Shown one piece after another: positions 52,480-62,673 of a DNA stretch of 64,000 nucleotides. The notes beneath the pieces were generated by a model, which saw only the letters and a list, made by a program, of their open reading frames with translations, searched no databases and was not told where the DNA came from. The position numbers and the translations under genes are program-made. How positions within the stretch are numbered: the stretch's first letter is position 1; each line of letters opens with the position of its first letter. The stretch comes from an uncultured Pelagibacteraceae bacterium (GTDB taxonomy: Bacteria > Pseudomonadota > Alphaproteobacteria > Pelagibacterales > AG-422-B15): positions 1 to 64,000 of the forward strand of contig CACMWW010000001.1 in the NCBI GenBank assembly GCA_902617525.1. The letters run 5' to 3'.

Positions 52480-53395
52480 TTAACGATAATTTTTTCAACT
52501 TCTTAAAGTCATCTTCCGCATGAAATGATGATCTTGTAAAGGGTGATGATGACGCTATTTTAAATCCCCTGCTCATTGCTTCTTCGTAGAGTTTTTGAAA
52601 GTAATCAGGACTATGATACTCAATTACTGGATGATGGTATCTTGTAGGTCTTAAATATTGACCGATGGTAATAAAATCCACATCGTTATTCCTCAGATCA
52701 TCCATTAAATTCATAATTTCTGAAAATTTTTCACCTAAACCAACCATAATCCCAGATTTAGTAAACAGTTTAGGATTTAGTTTTTTAATATTTCTAAGAA
52801 TACTCAGCGAGTGTTTATAGTCAGCTCCTGGCCTTACAATTTTATATAAAGATTTAACAGTTTCTAAGTTGTGATTAAATACATCTATTTCACATTTAGA
52901 TAGCAATTCTATAGAATTTTTTTTATTTTTAAAATCAGGAGTTAATATTTCAATAGTTGTATCAGGACATTTTAATTTTATTTCAGTAATTGTATTTGAA
53001 AAGTGCTTAGCTCCCCCATCTTTAAGATCGTCTCTATCAACAGATGTAATAACCACATGCGATAATTTTAATTTTTTAACAGAGCTTGCTACCCTGATCG
53101 GCTCATTGTCATCAACCTGATTTGGTTTACCTGTACTGATATTACAGAAACTGCAAGCCCTCGTACAAATATCTCCAAGTATCATAAAGGTAGCATGGGA
53201 TTTTGCCCAGCAATCTGACATATTTGGGCACATTGCTTCTTCACACACAGTTACCACTCTATTTGACCTTAAAGTTTTCTTTATTTTATTAATTTTATCT
53301 ATCTGGATTTTGACCTTTATCCATTCAGGCTTAGAAGGACTATCGATTTTAGTGAATTTTTTTCTTAAAAGTGCCTTAGAAATATTATTTTGCAT
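52472..53395 (-). CDS. lipA: lipoyl synthase
   Basis: Radical SAM enzyme that inserts two sulfurs into protein-bound octanoate (307 aa). Auxiliary cluster Cys motif VCEEAMCPNMSDCW, SAM-cluster motif CTRACSFC in LGDICTRACSFCNIS, and the C-terminal Ser ligand region FTRSSFHA. Usually next to the pyruvate dehydrogenase genes in alphaproteobacteria; those are missing here. Confidence 0.95.
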   Translation of the reverse strand: MQNNISKALLRKKFTKIDSPSKPEWIKVKIQIDKINKIKKTLRSNRVVTVCEEAMCPNMSDCWAKSHATFMILGDICTRACSFCNISTGKPNQVDDNEPIRVASSVKKLKLSHVVITSVDRDDLKDGGAKHFSNTITEIKLKCPDTTIEILTPDFKNKKNSIELLSKCEIDVFNHNLETVKSLYKIVRPGADYKHSLSILRNIKKLNPKLFTKSGIMVGLGEKFSEIMNLMDDLRNNDVDFITIGQYLRPTRYHHPVIEYHSPDYFQKLYEEAMSRGFKIASSSPFTRSSFHAEDDFKKLKKLSLNA

Positions 53396-53444
53396 TGATC
53401 CTTTATCATAATTAAAGGTAAATCAGCGTAATTTCAAGTGGATA

Positions 53445-53759
53445 CTAATTATCAAAAAATATAATGAATTCGTTATTTTTTCCGTAGCCAAGAATATTTC
53501 TTATTTGCTCATCAACAAGATCTGTATTTATATCATTTTTTTGCAAAGAAGAGATTTTAACCTCGTATAAATTATTGCTACTTTTTATATTTTTTACCTT
53601 AGTCTCAAGACTCGCAATTTCTGCATTTAGTCTTGAATGGGACAATAACCCATTATTTCCGTCAAAAATATTAAATAATAAATATAATAAAATTAAAGGA
53701 AGAAAAAAATAAGAATAATAATTCTTAATGGTCATCATTAATGAAGCAATCTTACTCAT
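53445..53759 (-). CDS. ftsB: septum formation initiator FtsB/DivIC-like
   Basis: Small bitopic division protein (104 aa) with one helix (YFFLPLILLYLLFNIFDG), a coiled coil (LNAEIASLETKVKNIK) and an extracytoplasmic tail with DLVDEQIRNILGYGKNNEFIIFF, matching the family's E-x-x-A-R-x-x-L-x-x-x-x-x-x-E-x-V/I pattern. The position after eno is the standard alphaproteobacterial one. The terminator between eno and this gene gives it its own start of transcription. Confidence 0.82.
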   Translation of the reverse strand: MSKIASLMMTIKNYYSYFFLPLILLYLLFNIFDGNNGLLSHSRLNAEIASLETKVKNIKSSNNLYEVKISSLQKNDINTDLVDEQIRNILGYGKNNEFIIFFDN

Positions 53760-53815
53760 ACCGAGCTAGAGAATCATATTTGATGAATCAGTACAATTTC
53801 AATGGATAAAAATTG

Positions 53816-53842
53816 TAAAAAAAAATAGCAAAATTGCTATTT
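53816..53842 (-). terminator. terminator after eno
   Basis: On the minus strand AAATAGCAA TT TTGCTATTT forms a stem followed by a run of about ten T residues. It lies 34 bases past the eno stop and ends the tpiA-to-eno operon. Confidence 0.85.
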
Positions 53843-53875
53843 GGACTCTTTTTGTTCTTTTTATTTATTATATAA

Positions 53876-55144
53876 TCAGAAGAACTTATTGATTTTTAAT
53901 GACTTTTTCGATTCAAAAATTTCCTCTATTCTAATTAATTGGTTGAATTTAGAAACTCTATCGGACCGAGACATTGAACCTGTTTTAATTTGACCAGAAT
54001 TTGTTGCTACTGATAGATCGGCAATAAATGTGTTTTCTGTTTCCCCAGATCGGTGAGAAATAACAGTTTCTAAGCCATTCATTTGAGCAAGTTCTATTGC
54101 CATCATTGTTTCTGTCAACGTTCCAATTTGATTCACTTTTATTAAGACGGCGTTTGCAGCTTTCATTTTAATACCTTTTGAAATTAAATCGATATTTGTG
54201 GTAAATATATCATCTCCAACAATTTGTATTTCAGATCCATATTTGTTATTAAAATTTTGCCACGCTTTCCAATCATCTTCTGCAAATGGATCCTCAAGAG
54301 AAATAATAGAATATTTTTTACACAGTTTGATTAAATAATCAGAAAATTGATCACTAGAAAATGAAGTCTTCTCTGAAAATATTTTATATTTTTTATTAGT
54401 ATAAAATTCTGATGCTGCAACATCTAATGACAAAAAGAAATCCTTTCCTAATTCATATCCTGTTTTTACAATTGCTTCTTTTATAAGTGCGCAGGCCTGA
54501 TCTTCATTTTTTAAATTTGGGGCAAAGCCTCCTTCGTCACCAACTGCAGTTGATATATTTTTTTTCTCCAAAATTTGCTTCAGTGTGTGAAACACTTCGG
54601 ATGCTTTTCTAATTGATTCAGTAAATGTTTTGCATCTTACAGGTATAATCATGAATTCTTGAAATGATAAATTATTATTTGCATGAGCACCTCCATTTAT
54701 AATATTAAGCATAGGTGTTGGCATTCTAAATGCTTTGGATCCGCCTAAATATTTATAAAGAGGAATACCCAAATACTTTGAAGCCGCGTCAGCACATGCA
54801 AGTGAAACACTTAATATTGCATTAGCCCCTAACCTTTTTTTATTTGGTGTTCCATCTAATTCTATTAAAGTCTCATCAATTTCTTCCTGTTCAAGAACAT
54901 CATAACCAGAAATTGTGTCAAAAATTATCGTATTGACATTTTCCACTGCTTTTAAAACAGATTTTCCATGATACGACTTTTTGTTATCTCTTAATTCAAA
55001 GGCCTCATTTTTACCGGTTGACGCACCAGATGGAACAGCGGCTCTGCCAAAAACACCATTCGATAGATAAACGTCCGTCTCAACAGTTGGGTTACCTCTG
55101 CTGTCAAATATTTGTCGAGAGAATATATTTTTTATAAAATGCAT
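53876..55144 (-). CDS. eno: enolase
   Basis: Glycolytic enzyme converting 2-phosphoglycerate to phosphoenolpyruvate (422 aa). Marks: SRQIFDSRGNPTVETDVYL, FGRAAVPSGASTGKNEA, GDEGGFAPNL, the metal-ligand region SLEDPFAEDDW and VGDDIFTTN, the Lys in LIKVNQIGTLTET and SHRSGETENTFIADL. All catalytic residues are in place. Part of the minus-strand run tpiA-secG-pyrG-kdsA-eno. Confidence 0.97.
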   Translation of the reverse strand: MHFIKNIFSRQIFDSRGNPTVETDVYLSNGVFGRAAVPSGASTGKNEAFELRDNKKSYHGKSVLKAVENVNTIIFDTISGYDVLEQEEIDETLIELDGTPNKKRLGANAILSVSLACADAASKYLGIPLYKYLGGSKAFRMPTPMLNIINGGAHANNNLSFQEFMIIPVRCKTFTESIRKASEVFHTLKQILEKKNISTAVGDEGGFAPNLKNEDQACALIKEAIVKTGYELGKDFFLSLDVAASEFYTNKKYKIFSEKTSFSSDQFSDYLIKLCKKYSIISLEDPFAEDDWKAWQNFNNKYGSEIQIVGDDIFTTNIDLISKGIKMKAANAVLIKVNQIGTLTETMMAIELAQMNGLETVISHRSGETENTFIADLSVATNSGQIKTGSMSRSDRVSKFNQLIRIEEIFESKKSLKINKFF

Positions 55145-55169
55145 AAATATATTTATTATATTTAGTTAC

Positions 55170-55997
55170 TTATTTTTCTTTGATTAAATTGTCAATTTCA
55201 ATGAGTTTTTTTATCAAGTCATTCATATCTTCTAATTTGACCATATTTGGTCCGTCGGAAGGAGCGTTATCTGGATCATTATGGGTTTCCATAAATACTC
55301 CTGAAACGCCAACTGCCACAGCAGCTTTTGATAAAGCTGGCACATACTTTCTATCTCCACCACTTTTGTCTCCCATTCCTCCAGGAGATTGAACAGAGTG
55401 AGTTGCATCAAAAATTACAGGATAGCCTATCTCACTTTTCATAATTTCAAGTGACCTCATATCAGAAACTAAATTATTATAACCAAATGAAGCCCCTCTT
55501 TCAGTCAAAAGTATTCTCTTATTGCCACTCTCTTCAATTTTTTTAGAGACATTAATCATATCCAATGGAGCTAAAAACTGACCTTTTTTAATATTTATTA
55601 TTAAGTCAGTTTTTGCTGCTGCAATTAATAAATCTGTCTGTCTGCATAAAAAAGCTGGAATTTGAATTATATCAACATAATCTTTTACTTTCTCACAGTC
55701 AGAAACATTATGCACATCTGTTAAAATATTTAATTTATATTCGTCTTTAAGTGATTTAAATATTTCCAATGAAGCATCAATTCCCAAACCTCTCTCGGAA
55801 TATAAACTTGTGCGGTTGGCTTTATCAAAAGATGTCTTATAAACAAAATTGATTTTTAACTTTGAAGTAATTTCTAAGAGTGCTTCAACCATTTGTTTAG
55901 CATGACTATGAGACTCAAGAACACATGGTCCAGCTATTAGATTTAATTTATCATAATTAGAAAATTCGAAATTATTCAATTTTACTGATTTATTCAT
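55170..55997 (-). CDS. kdsA: 3-deoxy-D-manno-octulosonate 8-phosphate synthase
   Basis: Makes Kdo-8-phosphate from arabinose-5-phosphate and PEP for lipid A core (275 aa). Seen: [66 protein letters not shown] and [12 protein letters not shown]. The Asn of the [10 protein letters not shown] segment marks the metal-independent class in many proteins, though here Cys-type residues were not checked. It indicates an outer membrane with Kdo-containing lipopolysaccharide. Overlaps pyrG by ATGA. Confidence 0.95.
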   Translation of the reverse strand: MNKSVKLNNFEFSNYDKLNLIAGPCVLESHSHAKQMVEALLEITSKLKINFVYKTSFDKANRTSLYSERGLGIDASLEIFKSLKDEYKLNILTDVHNVSDCEKVKDYVDIIQIPAFLCRQTDLLIAAAKTDLIINIKKGQFLAPLDMINVSKKIEESGNKRILLTERGASFGYNNLVSDMRSLEIMKSEIGYPVIFDATHSVQSPGGMGDKSGGDRKYVPALSKAAVAVGVSGVFMETHNDPDNAPSDGPNMVKLEDMNDLIKKLIEIDNLIKEK

Positions 55998-57619
55998 CTT
56001 TGTATCTTTTTTGCTGCATTTATAAATGACTTAAACAAAGGATGAGGTTCAAATGGTTTAGATTTTAGTTCAGGATGATATTGTACTCCAATAAACCATG
56101 GATGATCATTCAATTCAACAGTTTCTGGTAATAATCCATCAGGTGAATAACCAGAGAAGATAACACCTTTACTTTCAAAATCCTGTGCAAATTGATTATT
56201 TACTTCATATCTGTGACGATGCCTTTCATTTATAATTTCTTCTTTATATATATTATATACTTTGCTGCCTTTTCTTAATACAGCTTTATATGACCCAAGT
56301 CTCATCGTACCTCCTAAGTCGTCATTTTTAGATCTCTTTTCGGTCGTATTATCTGAAGTTGTCCATTCTGTCATTAGGCCGACAATTGAATTAGTGCAGC
56401 TAGAGAATTCACTCGAATTTGCATCCTGCATGCCTAATATATTTCTTGCCATTTCTATAACTGCAAGTTGCATTCCAAAACATATTCCAAAATATGGTAT
56501 TTTGTTTTCTCTTGCATACTTGATTGCTGAAATTTTTCCTTCTGAACCTCTTTCACCAAATCCTCCTGGAACTAAAATGCCATGACAATTTGCTAATAAA
56601 ATTGACGTATTTGAGCTATTTAATTCATCAGATTCAAACCATTTTAATTCAACTTTTACATTATTAAAAATTCCACCGTGAGATAATGCTTCATTGAGTG
56701 ATTTATAAGCATCAGCAAGTCCTGTATATTTTCCTACTATTCCAATTACGACCTTTCCTTCAGGTTCAAGAACATGTTTAGAAACTTGAGACCACATTTT
56801 AAGATCTATAGTTTTATTTTCATCTAAATTGAAATATTCTAAGACTCTCTTATCTAATCCTTCATTATAAAAATTAATTGGAACTTCGTATATTGAATTT
56901 GCATTTATCGCTTGTATTACACAGTTATGTTGAACATTGCAGAACAAGCCAATTTTTTTTCTTTCTCCTTCAGGTATTACTCTGTCTGATCTACACAATA
57001 AAATATTTGGCTGTATACCCAAACTCCTCAATTCTTTTACTGAATGTTGAGTGGGTTTTGTTTTTAATTCACCTGAGCTTGCAATGTATGGTACCAAAGT
57101 AACATGAATAAATAATGAATTCTCGTGCCCATTATCATTATGAAATTGTCTTATAGCTTCTATAAAAGGCAAGCTTTCAATATCACCAATTGTTCCGCCT
57201 ATCTCACATATGACAAAATCTTCTTGCTCGAGATCGTTTGAAATAAATTCTTTAATCTCATTTGTAACATGTGGAATAACTTGCACTGTAGCGCCCAGGT
57301 ACTCCCCTTTTCTCTCTCTTGTTATAATTTTTTGATACACTCTTCCAGAGGTGATATTGTCAGATTTTTTAGAAACCACACCAGTGAATCTTTCATAATG
57401 ACCAAGGTCTAAATCCGTTTCTGCACCATCATCAGTAACATAAACTTCACCATGCTGATATGGACTCATTGTACCTGGATCAACATTGAGATATGGATCT
57501 AATTTTCTAATTCTTACTTTATAACCATGATGTTGAAGCAGTGATGCTAAAGAGGCTGAAGCTAAACCTTTACCAAGAGAAGATACCACGCCGCCTGTTA
57601 CAAATATAAATCGCGTCAT
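55994..57619 (-). CDS. pyrG: CTP synthase
   Basis: Converts UTP to CTP with glutamine as nitrogen donor (541 aa). N-terminal synthetase domain [23 protein letters not shown] with [30 protein letters not shown] and [15 protein letters not shown]-terminal glutamine amidotransferase with [12 protein letters not shown], the nucleophile Cys in [11 protein letters not shown] and the His/Glu in [11 protein letters not shown]. Full length. Confidence 0.97.
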   Translation of the reverse strand: MTRFIFVTGGVVSSLGKGLASASLASLLQHHGYKVRIRKLDPYLNVDPGTMSPYQHGEVYVTDDGAETDLDLGHYERFTGVVSKKSDNITSGRVYQKIITRERKGEYLGATVQVIPHVTNEIKEFISNDLEQEDFVICEIGGTIGDIESLPFIEAIRQFHNDNGHENSLFIHVTLVPYIASSGELKTKPTQHSVKELRSLGIQPNILLCRSDRVIPEGERKKIGLFCNVQHNCVIQAINANSIYEVPINFYNEGLDKRVLEYFNLDENKTIDLKMWSQVSKHVLEPEGKVVIGIVGKYTGLADAYKSLNEALSHGGIFNNVKVELKWFESDELNSSNTSILLANCHGILVPGGFGERGSEGKISAIKYARENKIPYFGICFGMQLAVIEMARNILGMQDANSSEFSSCTNSIVGLMTEWTTSDNTTEKRSKNDDLGGTMRLGSYKAVLRKGSKVYNIYKEEIINERHRHRYEVNNQFAQDFESKGVIFSGYSPDGLLPETVELNDHPWFIGVQYHPELKSKPFEPHPLFKSFINAAKKIQR

Positions 57620-57661
57620 GGAAGTATTTTATACAACAGAGTCTTGATTAAATCAAAGATA

Positions 57662-57973
57662 TTAATCTAGTTGCGGTAATTCAGGCAAATCTTCAACTAA
57701 GTCTTCTTTTGTTTGCACTGTGCCTGTGTCTTCAAAATTTAGAGTTCTATCTGATGATTTTAAACTTAAGATGGTCAGGCTTATACTTGTAATAACAAAT
57801 AATACTGCAATAATGGCGGTAGTTCTTGTTAATATATCAGCACTTCCTCTGGGAGACATTCCGTCACTGCCGCCTCCAATGCCAAGTGCACCACCCTCTG
57901 CTCTTTGAACCAATACAACGATAATTAGTACAACTGCAAGTATAGCATGAATTATTAATAAAGCTGTTTCCAT
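57662..57973 (-). CDS. secG: preprotein translocase subunit SecG
   Basis: Small two-helix subunit of the SecYEG channel (103 aa). N-terminal helix LLIIHAILAVVLIIVVLVQRAEGGALGIGGG is the family signature, then the second helix TTAIIAVLFVITSISLTILSL. The C-terminal tail is acidic. Between tpiA and pyrG as in most alphaproteobacteria. Confidence 0.93.
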   Translation of the reverse strand: METALLIIHAILAVVLIIVVLVQRAEGGALGIGGGSDGMSPRGSADILTRTTAIIAVLFVITSISLTILSLKSSDRTLNFEDTGTVQTKEDLVEDLPELPQLD

Positions 57974-57994
57974 AGAGAAGACTTATATATCTAA

Positions 57995-58735
57995 TTATGA
58001 GTAAGAATCAATTATTTTACTAAAATCTTTTGATTTTAAAGATGCGCCACCAACTAAAGCCCCGTCTACTTGATCTAAATTTAAAATATCGCAAGCATTA
58101 GAAGGATTGACTGACCCTCCATATAATATCGATATTTTTTGACTTTTAGATTTGCCAATTTTTTTAGAGAGTAGATTTCGAATATCTAAATGAATACTAT
58201 TTATTTCAGTAATTGTAGGAGTTTTACCAGTACCAATGGCCCAGACAGGTTCGTAAGCAATAATAAGTTTTTTTATATTTATTTTTTTTGGAAGAGAGCC
58301 GAGCTGTCTGTTAAGAATTTTTTTTCTAATCTTTATTTCATTTAATTTCTCACCAATGCAATAAATAATTTTTAAATTATATTTGTTTGCAATGTCAATT
58401 TTTAAATTAAGTTCTTTTGATGTTTCTTTTTGATACTCTCTTCTTTCGGAATGACCTATTATGACATATTTGCATCCTGCAGATTTAAGCATTTGAGCAC
58501 TGATACATCCAGTAAATGCACCTTCATTTAGGTGATGACAGTCTTGGCCCCCAAAATCAATTCCAGTATTTGCGTTAATGAAATTAGTCAACAATGTAAA
58601 AGGAGGGCAAATGACAACTTTAGATTTTTTATGTCTTGTTTTTTTTATATGCCTGTCAATGGAATTAACTACCTTTACAGCACCATTTAAGCCATTCATC
58701 TTCCAATTAGCGATAGTATATTTAACCCTTTTCAT
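57995..58735 (-). CDS. tpiA: triosephosphate isomerase
   Basis: Glycolytic TIM-barrel enzyme (246 aa). Catalytic Lys in NWKMNG, His in IIGHSERREY, Glu in IIAYEPVWAIGTGKTPT and the phosphate-binding ILYGGSVNPSNA and DGALVGGASL. First gene of the tpiA-secG-pyrG-kdsA-eno run; diverges from ppiD across about 50 bp. Confidence 0.96.
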   Translation of the reverse strand: MKRVKYTIANWKMNGLNGAVKVVNSIDRHIKKTRHKKSKVVICPPFTLLTNFINANTGIDFGGQDCHHLNEGAFTGCISAQMLKSAGCKYVIIGHSERREYQKETSKELNLKIDIANKYNLKIIYCIGEKLNEIKIRKKILNRQLGSLPKKINIKKLIIAYEPVWAIGTGKTPTITEINSIHLDIRNLLSKKIGKSKSQKISILYGGSVNPSNACDILNLDQVDGALVGGASLKSKDFSKIIDSYS

Positions 58736-58784
58736 TCGTGATTATTCCTTTTATAAACTCTAATTTATACCATCATAGTTAAAA

Positions 58785-60629
58785 ATGTTAGATATAATAA
58801 GAAATTTAGTTTCATCAATTTTTGGCAAAATACTTCTTGCTATAATGGTTTTAAGTTTTGCTTTGTGGGGCGTGGGAGATATACTCTCTTCCGGCAACAG
58901 TCAACTTGCTGCAAAAGTAGGTAATGAAAAAATATCACTTGATGAATTTTACATAGAGTTTCAACAAACTGTAAGAGATTATAATCAAAATACCAATTCA
59001 AATTTAAGCCTCAAAGAAGCTTATGATTTGAAACTTCATAATCTACTGCTACAAGATCTCATTTATACTAAAATGGTTAATGATTATGCTAAAAAAAGAG
59101 GAATATATTTAAATGAAGAGTCTTTGAAATCAGTGGTATCTAATCTAGATGAATTCAAAGACAGCAATGAAACATTTTCTAATATTAAGTACAAAAATTT
59201 TATTTTAAATAATTTTCAATCTGAAGAAGCTTTTCTGAGAGAAATAGAAAATAGTATTTTTCAAGATATTATTTTTGAAAGTTTTAATGCTGATAACTAT
59301 ATAAATGATGCAATTATTAATAAACTTTATGACTATGAAGGTGAAAAGAGAACAATTAGTTATTTTTTACTGAATGAAAATGAAGTTAAAATTGATACAA
59401 GCAATAATTTAATCAACGATTACTATTTGGATAATAAACTGAATTATCTAATTCCTGAGAAAACTATCATAGACATTATTGAAGTAAACATTAATGACTT
59501 TAAAAGAAAAGATAATATTGATACTGTTGAAGCTCAAAATTACTACAACAATAATATTGATCAATATACTGAAGAAGAAAGCAGAAATATTCAATTTATA
59601 AGATTTAGCAATGAGTCAGAAGCTTATGATTTTTACGATACATTAGCAGAAAAAAATATTAATGATTTTAATGAGTACATTAAAATAAATGATTTTAAGC
59701 TATCAAATATAGAAAACTTTACTGGCAGTACTTTCTCTAAAAATATTTCAGAGTATATTTTTAAATTAGATGTTAATACCTTGAGCGAACCCATTAGCTA
59801 CGATGATTTAGGGTTTTATTTATTTAGGGTAAGTAAAGTAAATGAAGAAAAAGTGATAGATTTTGAGTCTGTTGAAAGTGAAATTATAGAATACCTAGCT
59901 TTAGAGGCTGCATATCAAGAATTTGATGACGCTATTAATATTTTAGATGAATTGCTAATTAATGACTATACGTTTAATGAGATAGTTGAAAATCAAGTAA
60001 ACTTCAAAGTATCTGAAAATGTTGATTTTGAACAGTTTGTAGTAAATTTAGGGGAAGATAATTATTCTTTGGATGAAAATACTCCAGTAGGATTTATCTC
60101 AGAAATAATAATCAAAGAAAATATTGCCTATATTTATACAGTTAAAGAAAAACAAAAATCTTACGTTCCCGATTTAGAAAATATTAGAGAAAAGGTTATA
60201 GTCGACTATGTAGCCGAGCAAAAAAATAAAAATCTTGATAAACTATCTGATGACATTTTAGACTCAATTAAGTTACAAAATGAAGACTCTTTTTCTGAAT
60301 ATGTGCTTAAAAATGATTATAATTTGCTAAAATTTGAAAAGATTAATCGTGCAAACTCAGACTTTCAGAATGAAACAGTTTTCAATGCATTTAATAATAA
60401 GCTTAATCGACCATTTAAAATTCTAACCTCTGACGGAGAAATTGGAATTGGTGTTGTTACTGATATTTTTATGCCAAGAAATCAAATATCTGATGATTTT
60501 TATAATTCTGTTAAAATAAATATAAATAATAATTTTAATGCATCACTAGTTGAGATAATGGCATCTGAAATTATTCAAAACTCATCTTATGAAATTTATG
60601 ATCAAAATATAGATAAACTGTTCATGTAA
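58785..60629 (+). CDS. ppiD: PpiD-like periplasmic peptidyl-prolyl isomerase/chaperone
   Basis: Membrane-anchored periplasmic folding factor (614 aa). N-terminal anchor NLVSSIFGKILLAIMVLSFALWGVGDIL, then the SurA_N-like chaperone part (VGNEKISLDEFYIEFQQTVRDYN) and a weak parvulin-like domain (ESRNIQFIRFSNESEAYDFYDTL ... LGFYLFRVSKVNEE). Many isomerase active-site residues look lost, so it may act mainly as a chaperone. Its position ahead of trpE is typical. TAATG overlap with trpE. Confidence 0.87.
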   Translation: MLDIIRNLVSSIFGKILLAIMVLSFALWGVGDILSSGNSQLAAKVGNEKISLDEFYIEFQQTVRDYNQNTNSNLSLKEAYDLKLHNLLLQDLIYTKMVNDYAKKRGIYLNEESLKSVVSNLDEFKDSNETFSNIKYKNFILNNFQSEEAFLREIENSIFQDIIFESFNADNYINDAIINKLYDYEGEKRTISYFLLNENEVKIDTSNNLINDYYLDNKLNYLIPEKTIIDIIEVNINDFKRKDNIDTVEAQNYYNNNIDQYTEEESRNIQFIRFSNESEAYDFYDTLAEKNINDFNEYIKINDFKLSNIENFTGSTFSKNISEYIFKLDVNTLSEPISYDDLGFYLFRVSKVNEEKVIDFESVESEIIEYLALEAAYQEFDDAINILDELLINDYTFNEIVENQVNFKVSENVDFEQFVVNLGEDNYSLDENTPVGFISEIIIKENIAYIYTVKEKQKSYVPDLENIREKVIVDYVAEQKNKNLDKLSDDILDSIKLQNEDSFSEYVLKNDYNLLKFEKINRANSDFQNETVFNAFNNKLNRPFKILTSDGEIGIGVVTDIFMPRNQISDDFYNSVKININNNFNASLVEIMASEIIQNSSYEIYDQNIDKLFM

Positions 60630-62101
60630 TGAATTTTTCTCATACTAAAAATCAATATCTAACATCCTTTAAAAATAAAAATAATTTTATATTTTTCAAA
60701 AAAATAAAAAAATTTAAATCTGACCCTATTCCAGAGTTTATTAATATTGTAGAAAACAATAATTTTAGCTTTCTCTATGAGTCTGTTGAAAAAGGTAAAG
60801 AGAAAGGAAGATATTCAATATGTGGTTACAATACAATTAAAACGATACAAATAAACAATAGAAAAAAAGCTAAAGAAAAAAAACCTTCTTCAACAAATAA
60901 AAATGCATTTTTAAAAATTGATAGAACAATAAGTAAATATAAATTTTTAAAGGATAAAAAACTGCCGCCTATGGCAGGTGCTTTTTTTGGCTATATGTCA
61001 TATGAAAATATTTATAATATCGAGGAAATATCTAAGTTCAAAAAAAAGAACACTTTAATGACTCCTGAACTTATACTATTTATTCCTCAGATATTAATTG
61101 TATATGATAATGTTTCTCATTCTTTATATATATTAAAACATTTCTTATCTGGTGTAAAAAAAACTCAAGAGTATGAACAAGTTCTAAACGAATTAAATGG
61201 TATAGAAAATAGCCTTAATAAAAAAGTAAAAAATCAAGCAATTAATCTCGGTAAAAAGAAAAGGCTTAAAATTAAATCAAATATAACTAAGTCAAAATTT
61301 ATTAATAATATTAAAAAGGCAAAAAAATATATTAAAGCTGGTGACATATTTCAGGTAGTTCCAAGTCAAAGATTTGAAACTAGTTTTAAAAGTAAAGGTA
61401 GCTCGCTCTACAAAGTACTGAGATTGACTAACCCCTCACCTTTTATGTACTACTTTAATTTACCTAATTTTCAAATTGTTGGTTCAAGTCCAGAGATTCT
61501 GGTAAGGCTTAGATCTGATTTAATAACTTTACGACCTATCGCAGGTACAAGGCCGCGAGGCAAAAATATAAAACAGGACCGAAAGTACGAATTAGACCTA
61601 CTTTCAGACGAAAAAGAAACATCGGAACACTTAATGTTGTTAGATCTTGGTCGAAATGATGTCGGCAAAGTAGCAAAAAAATCAACTGTAAGCGTTACCG
61701 CCAAATTCATAATTGAAAAATATTCTCATGTAATGCATTTGGTTTCTAATGTAACAGGAAAACTTAAAAAAAATATCAGTACAATTGAGGCACTAATGGC
61801 AGGATTTCCAGCTGGTACAGTATCAGGTGCACCAAAAATAAGGGCGATGCAAATTATAGATGAATTGGAAAGTGATGTCCGAGGTATTTATGCGGGTGGA
61901 ATTGGTTACATCTCTCCTGATGGAGATATGGACACTTGCATAGTTTTAAGAACAGGGATAATTACTAAAAATAAATTATATGTTCAAGCTGGAGGTGGTG
62001 TAGTTTATGATAGTGATCCGGAACTTGAATATATGGAGACTGTAAATAAAGCTAAAGCGGTATTAAATGCTGCTGAAATCGTACTTGGAAACAACCTATG
62101 A
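60629..62101 (+). CDS. trpE: anthranilate synthase component I
   Basis: Chorismate-utilising subunit (490 aa). The C-terminal chorismate-binding domain shows GDIFQVVPSQRFET, PFMYYFNLPNFQIVGSSPEILVR, PIAGTRPRGKN, DEKETSEHLMLLDLGRNDVGKV, HVMHLVSNVTG, FPAGTVSGAPKIRAMQIIDELE and YVQAGGGVVYDSDPELEYMET. The N-terminal feedback region has ESVEKGKEKGRYSICGYN. Couples to ppiD (TAATG) and trpG (ATGA). Confidence 0.95.
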   Translation: MNFSHTKNQYLTSFKNKNNFIFFKKIKKFKSDPIPEFINIVENNNFSFLYESVEKGKEKGRYSICGYNTIKTIQINNRKKAKEKKPSSTNKNAFLKIDRTISKYKFLKDKKLPPMAGAFFGYMSYENIYNIEEISKFKKKNTLMTPELILFIPQILIVYDNVSHSLYILKHFLSGVKKTQEYEQVLNELNGIENSLNKKVKNQAINLGKKKRLKIKSNITKSKFINNIKKAKKYIKAGDIFQVVPSQRFETSFKSKGSSLYKVLRLTNPSPFMYYFNLPNFQIVGSSPEILVRLRSDLITLRPIAGTRPRGKNIKQDRKYELDLLSDEKETSEHLMLLDLGRNDVGKVAKKSTVSVTAKFIIEKYSHVMHLVSNVTGKLKKNISTIEALMAGFPAGTVSGAPKIRAMQIIDELESDVRGIYAGGIGYISPDGDMDTCIVLRTGIITKNKLYVQAGGGVVYDSDPELEYMETVNKAKAVLNAAEIVLGNNL

Positions 62102-62673
62102 TATTGCTAATAGATAACTATGATAGCTTTACCTATAATTTAGTACACTATGTTGAAGAACTAGGACATGACGTTCAAGTTTATAGAAATGATAAAATAT
62201 CTCTAAAAAAAATAGCGAAACTTAATCCCAAAAAAATTATAATATCACCTGGCCCCTGTACTCCTAATGAAGCGGGTATTTGTTTAGACCTTGTTAAAAG
62301 ATTTTATGATAAAATACCTATACTTGGTGTATGTTTAGGACATCAGTCCATCGGACAATCATTTGGTGCAAAGATAATTAAGGCAAGTAAAATTATGCAC
62401 GGCAAAACTTCAAAAGTTTCAAACCTTGGTTCAAAAATATTTAAAGGACTGCCATCATCATTTGAAGCAACCAGGTATCACAGTTTAGTAATTAAAAATG
62501 GAACACTACCAAAAAATTTTAGAGTAATTTCTGAGACAGTTGACAATAAAAAAAACGTAATAATGGGAATTGAGCATAAAAATTACCCTTGCTATGGAGT
62601 TCAATTTCATCCAGAAAGTATAGCCTCTGTTCCATTTGGCAAAAAAATTATGAAGAATTTTTTAAATTTATGA
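62098..62673 (+). CDS. trpG: anthranilate synthase component II (glutamine amidotransferase)
   Basis: Class I amidotransferase that supplies ammonia to TrpE (191 aa). LLIDNYDSFTYNLVHYVEELG, the ISPGPCTPNEAG oxyanion region, nucleophile Cys in ILGVCLGHQSIGQSFG, and His/Glu in YGVQFHPESIAS. Overlaps both trpE and trpD by ATGA. Confidence 0.95.
   Translation: MILLIDNYDSFTYNLVHYVEELGHDVQVYRNDKISLKKIAKLNPKKIIISPGPCTPNEAGICLDLVKRFYDKIPILGVCLGHQSIGQSFGAKIIKASKIMHGKTSKVSNLGSKIFKGLPSSFEATRYHSLVIKNGTLPKNFRVISETVDNKKNVIMGIEHKNYPCYGVQFHPESIASVPFGKKIMKNFLNL

Noticed and set aside
62589-62669. Upstream start for trpD given by the ORF track
   Set aside because: The added 27 codons read through trpG in another frame; the ATGA overlap at 62670 gives the normal TrpD start.
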